64,000 bases of DNA from the NCBI GenBank assembly GCA_003343905.1, contig QAKI01000024.1, forward strand, positions 1 to 64,000. Reading direction: 5' to 3'. The position numbers were made by a program, and so were the translations under genes. Below, in pieces: positions 32,661-40,170 of this stretch (position 1 is its first letter; every line of letters starts with the position of its first letter). Under the pieces are notes generated by a model, which made no database searches, was not told the origin of the DNA, and was given only the letters and a program-made list of their open reading frames with translations. The DNA is from Subdoligranulum variabile (GTDB lineage Bacteria; Bacillota; Clostridia; Oscillospirales; Ruminococcaceae).

Positions 32661-33557
32661 ATGATCCGGACCATGCGCCCGGCGGACACAGAAGCGGTGC
32701 TGGCGATCTGGCTGGCGGCCAACCGGGACGCTCATCCCTTTGTCCCGGCGGCCTACTGGGAAGCGAACCTCCCGGCGGTGCGCGAACAGCTCCCGCAGGC
32801 GGAGGTCTATGTGCTGGAACGCGGGGGCGTGATCCAGGGCTTTCTGGGTCTGACGGGGACGTATATCGCCGGGCTGTTCGTGGCGGCGGCGCACCGGGGC
32901 CAGGGCGCGGGGCGGCTGCTGCTGGACCGCGCCAAGGCCGAACACCGCGCGCTGACGTTGCAGGTCTACCGCAAAAACACAAGGGCGGCGGCCTTCTATG
33001 CGCGGGAGGGGTTCGTCCTCTCGGCGCAGGGAACGGACGCCGCCACCGGCGAGGAAGAATGGGAACTGTGCTGGCAGGCGGCGCAAAGCGCGCCCCCGTA
33101 CCGGCTGGTCCGGCTGGCGGAAGAACCCGCCATGCTGGGACCGGCCGCCCGCTGGTTCCATGAAAAATGGGACGTCCCGCAGGCGGAGTACCGCCGCAGC
33201 ATGGCGGCCAGCCTGGAGGCGGCGGGGCCGGTGCCCCAGTGGTATCTGGCGCTGGACGGGGCGCGGATCGTCGGCGGGGCGGGTGTGATCGAAAACGACT
33301 TCCACGAGCGGCGGGACCTGGCCCCCAACCTCTGCGCGCTGTATGTGGAGCCGGACCGGCGCGGGCGCGGCATCGCGGGGGCGCTGCTGGACTTCGCCTG
33401 CCGGGATATGCAGGCGCAGGGCGTGGGCACGCTCTATCTCGTCACCGAACACACCGGCCTGTATGAGCGGTACGGCTGGGACTTTTTGGGCATGGTGCAG
33501 GAGACCGGCGCCCCCGGCGCCATCCGTATGTATGCCCGCCCAACGGCGGGACGGTAA
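32661..33557 (+). CDS. Tandem GNAT acetyltransferase (two fused domains)
   Basis: A 298-residue protein with two GNAT domains. The first (1 to about 140) has the acetyl-CoA loop AAHRGQGAGRLLL and YRKNTRAAAFYAREGF, like RimI/YjaB. The second (about 150-298) has VEPDRRGRGIAGALLD and TEHTGLYERYGWDFLG. Both keep the R/Q-x-x-G-x-G/A loop, so both may be active. ATG 32661 is chosen because the domain begins at once; ATG 32655 is two codons upstream. It is 13 bp after the maturase gene, probably in the same transcript. Substrates are unknown. Confidence 0.85.
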   Translation: MIRTMRPADTEAVLAIWLAANRDAHPFVPAAYWEANLPAVREQLPQAEVYVLERGGVIQGFLGLTGTYIAGLFVAAAHRGQGAGRLLLDRAKAEHRALTLQVYRKNTRAAAFYAREGFVLSAQGTDAATGEEEWELCWQAAQSAPPYRLVRLAEEPAMLGPAARWFHEKWDVPQAEYRRSMAASLEAAGPVPQWYLALDGARIVGGAGVIENDFHERRDLAPNLCALYVEPDRRGRGIAGALLDFACRDMQAQGVGTLYLVTEHTGLYERYGWDFLGMVQETGAPGAIRMYARPTAGR

Positions 33558-33567
33558 CTTTGAACAG

Positions 33568-33846
33568 ATCCCCCGGTCCTGTCAGGAACAGGGAGTCGCC
33601 TGCTGAAAAAGGTTCAAAATTCGTTGCCAGCGGCGGACATGCGCCGACGCTGGCAACACATACAGGGAAATTTTGCGGCAAATTGTGTATGAGGCCACAG
33701 GCCGATTGCGCGATTTGCCGTAAAATTTTGTCGAAGGGGAATTCAAAGGGGGAAACAGGAGCGTCAGGCACCGCCGCGCGCGACTGTTGCCCCTTTTGGA
33801 GCTTGTCGAAAAACTCGACAAGCTCAATCCCCCGGTCCTGTCAGGA
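33568..33846. other. Structured non-coding region bounded by 20-nt direct repeats
   Basis: ATCCCCCGGTCCTGTCAGGA occurs at 33568-33587 and again at 33827-33846. Between the copies lie GTTGCCAGCG/CGCTGGCAAC (33623-33657), AAATTTTGCGGCAAAT/ATTTGCCGTAAAATTT (33669-33728, imperfect) and GAGCTTGTCG/CGACAAGCTC (33799-33825). No frame looks coding. It could be a structured RNA or a small mobile repeat inserted beside the terminator shared by the flanking convergent genes. Confidence 0.5.
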
Positions 33847-33853
33847 CCGGGGG
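33829..33853. terminator. Terminator-like hairpin between convergent genes
   Basis: CCCCCGGTCCTG and CAGGACCGGGGG form a perfect 12-bp dyad just beyond the SCIFF maturase stop at 33864. T-runs are weak on both sides. Confidence 0.55.
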
Positions 33854-33863
33854 ATCTGTTGAT

Positions 33864-35318
33864 TTATTCGCAGCCCTCTTTGGTCTCGCCGCAGCCGTCG
33901 CAGTCGCTCTCGTACTGCACGGCGTTGCGGGCCAGTTCGGGGTCAAGGCGCTGGGCCACCTGGATCATCAGGGCGCATTCCATCCGCTTGCGGAAGATCT
34001 TGCACCCGTACTCATAGGTGCCGTGGATGTCGCCGGTGGCGTGCAGGGCGTTGGCTGCGCAGCCGCCCGCGCAGTACAGCCGCGCCCAGCAGTCCTTGCA
34101 GTCGGGGCGGGCGTAGACGTTGCACAGTTTGAATTCATCCCGCAGGGCGGTGTTGGTCACGCCGTCCCACACGTTGCCCAGCTTGTAGTCGGGGTCGCCG
34201 ACGAACTGGTGGCAGGGGTACAGGTCGCCCCAGGGGGTCACGGCCATGTACTCGGTGCCCGAACCACAGCCCGAAATGCGCTTGTAGATGCAGGGGCCAT
34301 GCTTCAGGTCCAGGATGTAGTGATAGAAGGTGATGGGCCGCCCGGCTTTCTGGCGGCGCAGCATATCGTTGGCCAGCAGTTCGTACTGGTCGAACAGCTT
34401 GGGCAGGTCGGCCTCGGTCAGGGCTTCGGGGGAGTCGGCCGGGGCCACCACCGGCTCCATCGAAAGCTCGGTAAAGCCCAGGTCGTCGGCCATGTGGAAC
34501 AGGTCCTTGGTAAAGTCCACGTTGTGGTGGGTGAAGGTGCCGCGCATATAGTAGCCCTTGCCGCCGCGGGCCTTGACGAGCTTCTGGAACTTGGGCACGA
34601 TGCGGTCATAGCTGCCGTTGCCCGCCAGATCCACCCGGAAGCGGTCGTTGACTTCCTTGCGGCCGTCCAGCGAAAGCACCACGTTGTGGCATTCGCGGTT
34701 GGCCCACTCGATGACTTCGTCGGTGATGCCGATGCCGTTGGTGGTCAGCGTGAAGCGGAAGTTCTTGCCCGCCGCTTTCTCGATGCTGCGGGCATAGGCC
34801 ACGAGCTGCTTGCAGACCTCAAAGTTCATCAGCGGTTCGCCGCCGAAAAAGTCCACTTCCAGATTGCGGCGGGTGCCCGAATGTTCCACCAGGAAATCCA
34901 GCGCGCGCTTGCCGGTCTCAAAGCTCATCAGCCCGGCTTCGCCGTGGAACTTGCCCTGGGCCGCGAAGCAGTAGCTGCAGTTCAGGTTGCAGGTGTGGGC
35001 CACATGCAGGCAGAGGGCCTTGACCACGTTGGAACGTTTTTTGAAGTCGAAGGCGTAGTCGGCGTAGGCGTCGGGGGCAAAAAGTTTGCCCTCCTTCGTC
35101 AGTTCGTCGATGTCGTCCAGGCAGTCTTCGATGTCGGCGGGGGTCACGTCGGCGCGGCCCGCATACTTGGCGGCCAGCGCGGCGGCGGCTTCCTGCCGGG
35201 TGCGGCCCTGGTCGATCAGGGCGATGGCGTCATAGGCCACTTCGTCCACGGCGTGTACGCTGCCGCTGAACACGTCCAGCACGATGTTGTAGCCGCCCAG
35301 CTTGTATTGATGGATCAT
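33864..35318 (-). CDS. scfB: SCIFF peptide thioether maturase (radical SAM/SPASM)
   Basis: A 484-residue radical SAM enzyme that installs a Cys-to-Thr thioether in the SCIFF peptide. An N-terminal peptide-recognition domain (1 to about 90, opening IHQYKLGGYNIVLDVFSGSVH) precedes the AdoMet cluster cysteines Cys110, Cys114 and Cys117 in HTCNLNCSYCF; FFGGEPLMNF follows. The SPASM part has CGSGTEYMAVTPWGDLYPCHQF and CKDCWARLYCAGGC. A Cys-rich tail (CDGCGETKEGCE) ends the protein. It is downstream of the precursor gene scfA, the universal clostridial arrangement. Confidence 0.94.
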   Translation of the reverse strand: MIHQYKLGGYNIVLDVFSGSVHAVDEVAYDAIALIDQGRTRQEAAAALAAKYAGRADVTPADIEDCLDDIDELTKEGKLFAPDAYADYAFDFKKRSNVVKALCLHVAHTCNLNCSYCFAAQGKFHGEAGLMSFETGKRALDFLVEHSGTRRNLEVDFFGGEPLMNFEVCKQLVAYARSIEKAAGKNFRFTLTTNGIGITDEVIEWANRECHNVVLSLDGRKEVNDRFRVDLAGNGSYDRIVPKFQKLVKARGGKGYYMRGTFTHHNVDFTKDLFHMADDLGFTELSMEPVVAPADSPEALTEADLPKLFDQYELLANDMLRRQKAGRPITFYHYILDLKHGPCIYKRISGCGSGTEYMAVTPWGDLYPCHQFVGDPDYKLGNVWDGVTNTALRDEFKLCNVYARPDCKDCWARLYCAGGCAANALHATGDIHGTYEYGCKIFRKRMECALMIQVAQRLDPELARNAVQYESDCDGCGETKEGCE

Positions 35319-35350
35319 GGAAAAACTCCTTGCAAAATAACCATAGAAAA

Positions 35351-35375
35351 TGCCGGGGCCGTAAGGCGCCCGGCA
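35351..35375 (-). terminator. Attenuator hairpin between scfA and scfB
   Basis: On the minus strand TGCCGGG and CCCGGCA enclose a GC-rich centre, followed by TTTTCT. It lies between the peptide and maturase genes and would let more peptide than enzyme be made. Confidence 0.6.
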
Positions 35376-35399
35376 CGATCGCCAGCGTTGTTGGAAAAA

Positions 35400-35546
35400 T
35401 CAGTTGTCTGCTTTCTCGCAGGGCTGGTTGGCGATGCCGCAGCTCGTCTTGCAGGCGCTCTGGCAGGAGGTCTGGCACTCGCCGCAGCCGCCGTCGCGCA
35501 GGCTCTTCGCCATGTCACGGGTCTCCAGGGTCTGAATGTGCTTCAT
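35400..35546 (-). CDS. scfA: SCIFF ribosomally synthesised peptide precursor
   Basis: A 48-residue peptide (six cysteines in forty-five residues): leader MKHIQTLETRDMAKSL, then GGCGECQTSCQSACKTSCG and a last Cys near the end. The Cys pattern C-x2-C-x3-C-x3-C-x3-C is the SCIFF hallmark. Its maturase is the next gene. Start ATG 35546 follows GGAGTG. A minus-strand TATAAT lies at 35568-35573, and ATAGTACTAT (35578-35587) just upstream is a small palindrome that may be a control site. The biological role of SCIFF is not settled. Confidence 0.94.
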   Translation of the reverse strand: MKHIQTLETRDMAKSLRDGGCGECQTSCQSACKTSCGIANQPCEKADN

Positions 35547-35599
35547 ACTACAGTCACTCCTTTGCACATTATATGGGATAGTACTATTGTACACAGGAC

Positions 35600-35800
35600 C
35601 GGGGCCCTTGTCAAGCGCGGTGGAGAACCTGCGGCCCCCGCAGCGGGGAAAAAGGCGGGTTTTCCACCGGATTTGCCCGTTTCAACGCCGAAAGGGGGTG
35701 AGTTTTCCACCCTTTCCACCGGGTTTTCAACAATTTCAACGTGGAGAACTGTTTTACGCGGTGGATAACTCGCCGGGGAATATACGAACTGTGAAGCGGC
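35600..35800. other. Cluster of DnaA-box-like TTWTCCACC motifs
   Basis: TTTTCCACC occurs at 35660 and 35703, CTTTCCACC at 35712, TTTTCAACA at 35724, and the reverse-complement forms GTGGAGAAC at about 35620 and 35741 and GTGGATAAC at 35761. The consensus TTATCCACA of DnaA boxes is approached but usually ends in C. The region is non-coding and lies upstream of scfA. Function is unknown. Confidence 0.35.
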
Positions 35801-35912
35801 GGCGGGCGCGTTTCGCGGGCCGGGCCGCCCGCGAGGAAAGCAAAAAGGTCCCCCGAGCCGGAACTACCCGTGGGAACAGAAAAAATCCCCGGCCTCGTGC
35901 TGTCCGTGTGGA

Positions 35913-35947
35913 AAAGAAAAGATCCCCCGGACCGTGCAGGCCGGGGG
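35913..35947 (-). terminator. Terminator of the 35955-37115 gene
   Basis: CCCCCGG (35924-35930) pairs with CCGGGGG (35941-35947). On the minus strand a T-rich run follows. Confidence 0.7.
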
Positions 35948-35954
35948 AGAAAGT

Positions 35955-37115
35955 TTATTTGCGCCGGTGGCTGATGAACAGCGCACAGCTCATAATCAGG
36001 AAAAATACCGCGATGGCGGCCACCACCAGCAGGAACAGTTCGTAGATCTTCACGTTGAAGCTGTTCTGCAGCGTCTGGGTCGCTTCCGAAAGCACCGCGC
36101 TCGTGCTGCTGGTGCTGCTGGACTCGCCCGCATCCCCCGCGGCCAGCGCGGCGGAAGCGGCGTCGCTGTCGCCCAGGGCGTTCAGCGCGTCGGCCAGCGC
36201 CTGGCTGCCCATGGCGACCAGGCGGTTGTTGCTCTCGCTCTTGACGCGGTCGCCGTTCACGGCCCCGGCCAGGTACTCGGCCAGCAGGTCGGTGGCGCCC
36301 CGCACGGCGGGGGCCACGCTTTCGTCCAGGGTCCAGCCGTCGGCGCTCCACATATCGTTCATGTAGAACAAAAGCTGCATGCCGGTGTCCTGCACGATGG
36401 AACTGTACACCGTTTCGGCAAAGTCATCGTTGGAAGTGTTCACGGTGCCGAAACTCAGGGCGATGAACTGGTACGCCCGGTCATACTCGGTCAGGCCGTC
36501 GTAGTAGCTGCGCAGCGTGTCGGCAATGCGGCTGTCCCGCGTAAGCTGGGACCCCACCACCACCGAATCCAGGTCGGCGCGCAGGTCCTCGGCGCTGAAC
36601 AGGCTGGTGGAACTGTCCCCCGTGTTGAAGGAACCGCGCATCGCTTCGGCATAACCGGCGGCGTCCTGGGCCTGCCCGGCAAAGGACTGGGCCAGTTCCA
36701 TGCAGTCGCCGCCCCAACTACCGGTGATGGGCAGCCCGTTGTACACCAGATTCATCGAAGCCAGCATGTGGCCGAAGTCGGTGGTCTCGCCGGTGGGCAG
36801 TTCCAGGCTGTTCATGCCCTGCAGCGCGGCCAGGTCGGGGTCGTTCTCGTTCACATACGCCTCGAACTCGGTGTCCCGCGCACCGGCGGTCAACTGCCAC
36901 ATGGTGGTGTTGTAGCTGCCGGTCCGCGTGTAGGAAAGCGTCAGCAGGATGGGGTCGCCGTCATGTTCGGCGGCGTAGCTTTCCGCCAGGTCCTGCAGCC
37001 GGTCCAGCCGGTCCAGGGTGTCGTCGTACTCCGCCGCCGCAGCGCGCGGCGCGGCCCAGAAGCACAGGGCCAATACAAACCCCAGCAGCGCAAGCAGCCG
37101 GGGCAGACGGGTCAT
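35955..37115 (-). CDS. Secreted, C-terminally membrane-anchored protein of unknown function
   Basis: About 386 residues. Signal peptide (RLLALLGFVLALCFWAAPRAAAA), acidic Asp/Ser/Ala-rich ectodomain, and a single C-terminal helix (YELFLLVVAAIAVFFLIMSCALF) with basic tail SHRRK. The ectodomain contains GSWGGDCMELAQSFAGQAQD, which recalls a peptidase-like Cys segment but without a full catalytic motif. I do not recognise the family. ATG 37115 is tentative: the ribosome site is weak, and a minus-strand GTGACA-N18-TATACT promoter (37191-37220) excludes starts at or beyond 37190. It is divergent from a glycosyltransferase gene, so a cell-envelope role is plausible. Confidence 0.65.
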   Translation of the reverse strand: MTRLPRLLALLGFVLALCFWAAPRAAAAEYDDTLDRLDRLQDLAESYAAEHDGDPILLTLSYTRTGSYNTTMWQLTAGARDTEFEAYVNENDPDLAALQGMNSLELPTGETTDFGHMLASMNLVYNGLPITGSWGGDCMELAQSFAGQAQDAAGYAEAMRGSFNTGDSSTSLFSAEDLRADLDSVVVGSQLTRDSRIADTLRSYYDGLTEYDRAYQFIALSFGTVNTSNDDFAETVYSSIVQDTGMQLLFYMNDMWSADGWTLDESVAPAVRGATDLLAEYLAGAVNGDRVKSESNNRLVAMGSQALADALNALGDSDAASAALAAGDAGESSSTSSTSAVLSEATQTLQNSFNVKIYELFLLVVAAIAVFFLIMSCALFISHRRK

Positions 37116-37190
37116 GTGGGAATCCGTGGTCAAGCACCTCCATAGAAAGTCAGGGAACAGATGGAATTGTTTCTTTTTTGTAACCTTCAT

Positions 37191-37220
37191 AGTATACCAC
37201 ACCGGCGGGGGCTTTGTCAC
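37191..37220 (-). promoter_or_regulatory. Promoter of the secreted unknown protein
   Basis: Minus strand GTGACA (37215-37220), 18-bp spacer and TATACT (37191-37196). Confidence 0.6.
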
Positions 37221-37293
37221 GAATTTTTTTGTGAAAATCCTGTGCGCCGGGCGCGAACGTCCCCCCGCGCGGCGTTTTCCCTGCGGGCGGGCC

Positions 37294-37323
37294 TTTACTT
37301 CCCGCCGTTTTTTGCCGTATAAT
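37294..37323 (+). promoter_or_regulatory. Promoter of the GT-C glycosyltransferase gene
   Basis: TTTACT (37294-37299), 18-bp spacer, TATAAT (37318-37323), 30 bp before the start codon. Confidence 0.65.
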
Positions 37324-37353
37324 GTACCCAATACAAAACGGAGGGCGTAAGGG

Positions 37354-39186
37354 ATGCAAACGGGCAAGGAACACAAGGACTACAAACGATCACAACCGGC
37401 CGTCGCGGGCAGGTACGCTTCCGCCTGGCTCTGGGTGGCGCTGCTGTTCGTGGTATGTACGGTGGTGTACGGCTTACTCAGCAGCTACCCGCGCGAGATG
37501 GCGGTCTACAGCGATGAGGTCCGCTACCTCGACGTGGCCCGCAGCCTGTTCGAGGGCCGCGGCCTGCGGGTGCGCAATATGCCCAGCGACTACCAGAAGA
37601 TCCTCTACCCGCTGTGCATCCTGCCCGCGCTGCTGTTCAAGACCACCGCCGCCCAGATCACGGCCATAGGCTGGCTCAACGCCGCCTGGGCGTCCAGCGC
37701 CGTGTTCCCGGCCTACGCGCTGGCCCGCGCCACCGGCCAGACCCGCCGCCGCACGGTCTTTCTGGTGGGGGTCACGGCCGTGCTGCCCACCATGGCCGCC
37801 TGCGCCACCTTCATGAGCGAGACCGTGTTCCTGCCGCTGTCGCTGTGGCAGGTGTATTTCCTCTGGCGGGCCATGGCCGCCGCCCCCGCCGCCCGCATCC
37901 GCTGGTGTGCGCTGGCCGGGGTCTGGTGCTATCTGCTCTACCTTAATAAAGAGGTCGCTCTCTATTACCTGATCGCCTGGGTGCTGCTGCGCCTGTGGGT
38001 GGTCTGGCACGACCGCGCCGCCTGGCGCGTCGAACTGGCCGCAGCCGCCGCGCTGCTGGGGTCCTTCGCCGTCTGTTTCGTGGCGGCCAAACTCACGCTT
38101 TTCGCGGGGCTGGGCAACTCCTACAACCAGACCGGCTGGATCACCGGCGAACAGTGGGCCTTCCTGCCCTTTGCGGTGCTGTGCGACGGGCTGTTCACGG
38201 TGCTGGCGTTCGGGGTGTTCCCGGTGCTGGTCCCGCTGTGCGCGCTGCGCCGCCCGCGCCCCGGTTCGGACCCCCGCCGCACCCAGCTGCCGCTGTTGCT
38301 GCTGCTGGCGCTGGGCATCGGCGTCGGGGTGGTGGCCTGGAGCATCACCGTGCGGGAGGACCTGGGGTCCCCCTCGCCCCGGCAGCATATGCGGTATCTG
38401 GAACCGCTGCTGGTGCCGCTGCTGCTCGTCACGCTGGACGCGCTGGACGGCGCGCTGACCCCGGCGCGCCGCCGCCTGCTGGCCGCCCTGACCGCCCTGT
38501 GGGGGGCGGGGTTCCTCGTTTTCTGCCGGGACATCGGCCCCGGCGCGGGGGACAATACGTTCTTGCAGTGGTTCGACTTTGTGGCTGACCGGCTGGACCG
38601 CCTGCCCCTGCTGGGCGCGGACGGCTGGCTGCTGGTGTGGCGGTGCGTCATCGTGGCGGGCGCCGCCCTGCTGGGCGTGCTGCTCGTGCGGCGCAAAGCC
38701 CGCCGTCCGCTGGCCGCGGCGGCGCTGGCCCTCTGCGTGCTCTGCTACGCCGGGGAATGGCGCATCAACCGCTGGACCTACGGCGTGGACGCCGCTGCCG
38801 TGCAGGCGGCCAGCGCGCTGAACGACCAGCTCAAAACGCTGGACGGCGCGGTGCTGTTCCTGCCGAACGGCGTGCGCCAGCGGGACAGCCAGCTCATCGA
38901 CACCTATATCGACCGGGATATTTACCTCTGCGAATATGAGACCCTCTGCGCCTGGGGCCTGCTGGACGACGGCGTGCTGGACCTGACCGCCGAAGCCCCC
39001 GGCCCCGAATACCCCGGCCGCCCCTATACGGACCTGACCGGGGCCGACTGGATCCTGGTTGCCGACGGCGTCCCGCTGGACACCGCCGCCCTGGAACCCA
39101 CGGGCATCGCCTGCCCGGCGGGCTATACGCTGTGGCATAACCCCGACCCCGCCCGCGTGGCCTTCACCGTGCAGGCGGGCGGCTGA
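37354..39186 (+). CDS. GT-C type membrane glycosyltransferase-like protein
   Basis: A 610-residue polytopic membrane protein with roughly twelve helices. The first extracytoplasmic loop carries YSDEVRYLDVARSLFEGRG, the Asp-Glu signature of GT39/ArnT/PMT-like enzymes that use lipid-linked sugars. A soluble domain of about 140 residues follows the last helix (from about 470). It probably adds sugars to envelope polymers or proteins outside the membrane. ATG 37354 follows GGAGGG. The promoter is at 37294-37323. The divergent neighbour is a secreted protein of unknown role. Donor and acceptor are not inferable. Confidence 0.75.
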   Translation: MQTGKEHKDYKRSQPAVAGRYASAWLWVALLFVVCTVVYGLLSSYPREMAVYSDEVRYLDVARSLFEGRGLRVRNMPSDYQKILYPLCILPALLFKTTAAQITAIGWLNAAWASSAVFPAYALARATGQTRRRTVFLVGVTAVLPTMAACATFMSETVFLPLSLWQVYFLWRAMAAAPAARIRWCALAGVWCYLLYLNKEVALYYLIAWVLLRLWVVWHDRAAWRVELAAAAALLGSFAVCFVAAKLTLFAGLGNSYNQTGWITGEQWAFLPFAVLCDGLFTVLAFGVFPVLVPLCALRRPRPGSDPRRTQLPLLLLLALGIGVGVVAWSITVREDLGSPSPRQHMRYLEPLLVPLLLVTLDALDGALTPARRRLLAALTALWGAGFLVFCRDIGPGAGDNTFLQWFDFVADRLDRLPLLGADGWLLVWRCVIVAGAALLGVLLVRRKARRPLAAAALALCVLCYAGEWRINRWTYGVDAAAVQAASALNDQLKTLDGAVLFLPNGVRQRDSQLIDTYIDRDIYLCEYETLCAWGLLDDGVLDLTAEAPGPEYPGRPYTDLTGADWILVADGVPLDTAALEPTGIACPAGYTLWHNPDPARVAFTVQAGG

Positions 39187-39251
39187 ACCGCCCCGGCAAG
39201 GAATGCAAACAAGCCGTCAATCTTTGCAAGGCACAAATCACGCCGCGATTC

Positions 39252-39280
39252 TTTACAAAAAAGCGCAAATCCGATACAAT
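39252..39280 (+). promoter_or_regulatory. nfnAB promoter
   Basis: TTTACA (39252-39257), 17-bp spacer, TACAAT (39275-39280). Confidence 0.7.
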
Positions 39281-39326
39281 GAGAGATAACCGCAACCACC
39301 CACAACACAGAGAAGGAGAGATCGCC

Positions 39327-40169
39327 TTGTTCACCATCATGAAGCGGCGGGAACTGAATCCCACCGTCACAGAATTCTGGGTCCATGCGCCGCTTATCGC
39401 CAAAAAGGCGAAGGCCGGCCAGTTCGTTATCGTCCGCGCCAAAGAGGACTCCGAGCGCATCCCCCTGACCATCGCGGGTTTTGACCCCGAGGCCGGCACG
39501 GTATCCATCATCTTCCAGATCGTGGGCGCCGGCACGATGGAACTCAACACCCTCAAGGAAGGCGACGCCGTCCATGATTTCGTCGGGCCGCTGGGCAAAG
39601 CGACCGAGATCGAGGGCCTCAAGAACGCCTGCGTGGTGGGCGGCGGCGTGGGCTGCGCCATCGCGCTGCCCGTGGCCCAGGCGCTGCACGCCCAGGGCAC
39701 CCGCGTGACCGGCATCGTCGGCTTCCGCAACAAGGACCTCGTCATTCTGGAGGAGGAGTTCCGCGCCTGCTGCGACGACTTTATCATCGTCACCGACGAC
39801 GGTTCCTACGGCCGCCAGGGCGTCGTCACCGCCCCGCTGGAAGAAAAGATCCAGGCGGGCGCCGATTTTGACGAAGTCATCGCCATCGGCCCGCTCGTCA
39901 TGATGAAATTCGTCGTCAAGACCACCAAACCCCATAACGTCAAGACCGTCGTTTCCATGAACCCCATCATGGTGGACGGCACCGGTATGTGCGGCGGCTG
40001 CCGCCTGACTGTGGGCGGCAAGACCAGGTTCGCCTGCGTGGACGGCCCCGACTTTGACGGGTTCGAGGTGGACTTTGACGAAGCCATGCACCGCGGCACC
40101 ATGTATAAGTCCTTCGAGGCCCACGCCCGGGACGCCCAGTGCAATCTGCTCAAACAGGAGGTGCAGTAA
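39327..40169 (+). CDS. nfnA: NADH-dependent ferredoxin:NADP+ oxidoreductase, subunit A
   Basis: A 280-residue small subunit of the electron-bifurcating transhydrogenase NfnAB. The N-terminal FAD domain includes RIPLTIAGFD; the NAD(H) domain has CVVGGGVGCAIALPV; the C-terminal [2Fe-2S] site has GTGMCGGCRLTVGG and FACVDGPDFDG. The start is TTG at 39327 because AGAAGGAGAG lies seven bases before it; ATG 39339 is too far from that site. It is followed directly by nfnB. The complex couples NADH and reduced ferredoxin to NADPH formation. Confidence 0.92.
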   Translation: MFTIMKRRELNPTVTEFWVHAPLIAKKAKAGQFVIVRAKEDSERIPLTIAGFDPEAGTVSIIFQIVGAGTMELNTLKEGDAVHDFVGPLGKATEIEGLKNACVVGGGVGCAIALPVAQALHAQGTRVTGIVGFRNKDLVILEEEFRACCDDFIIVTDDGSYGRQGVVTAPLEEKIQAGADFDEVIAIGPLVMMKFVVKTTKPHNVKTVVSMNPIMVDGTGMCGGCRLTVGGKTRFACVDGPDFDGFEVDFDEAMHRGTMYKSFEAHARDAQCNLLKQEVQ

Positions 40170-40170
40170 C

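Noticed and set aside
33600..33820. Small genes within the hairpin-rich block
   Set aside because: Open frames are short, lack ribosome sites and run through inverted repeats; no selection for coding is apparent.
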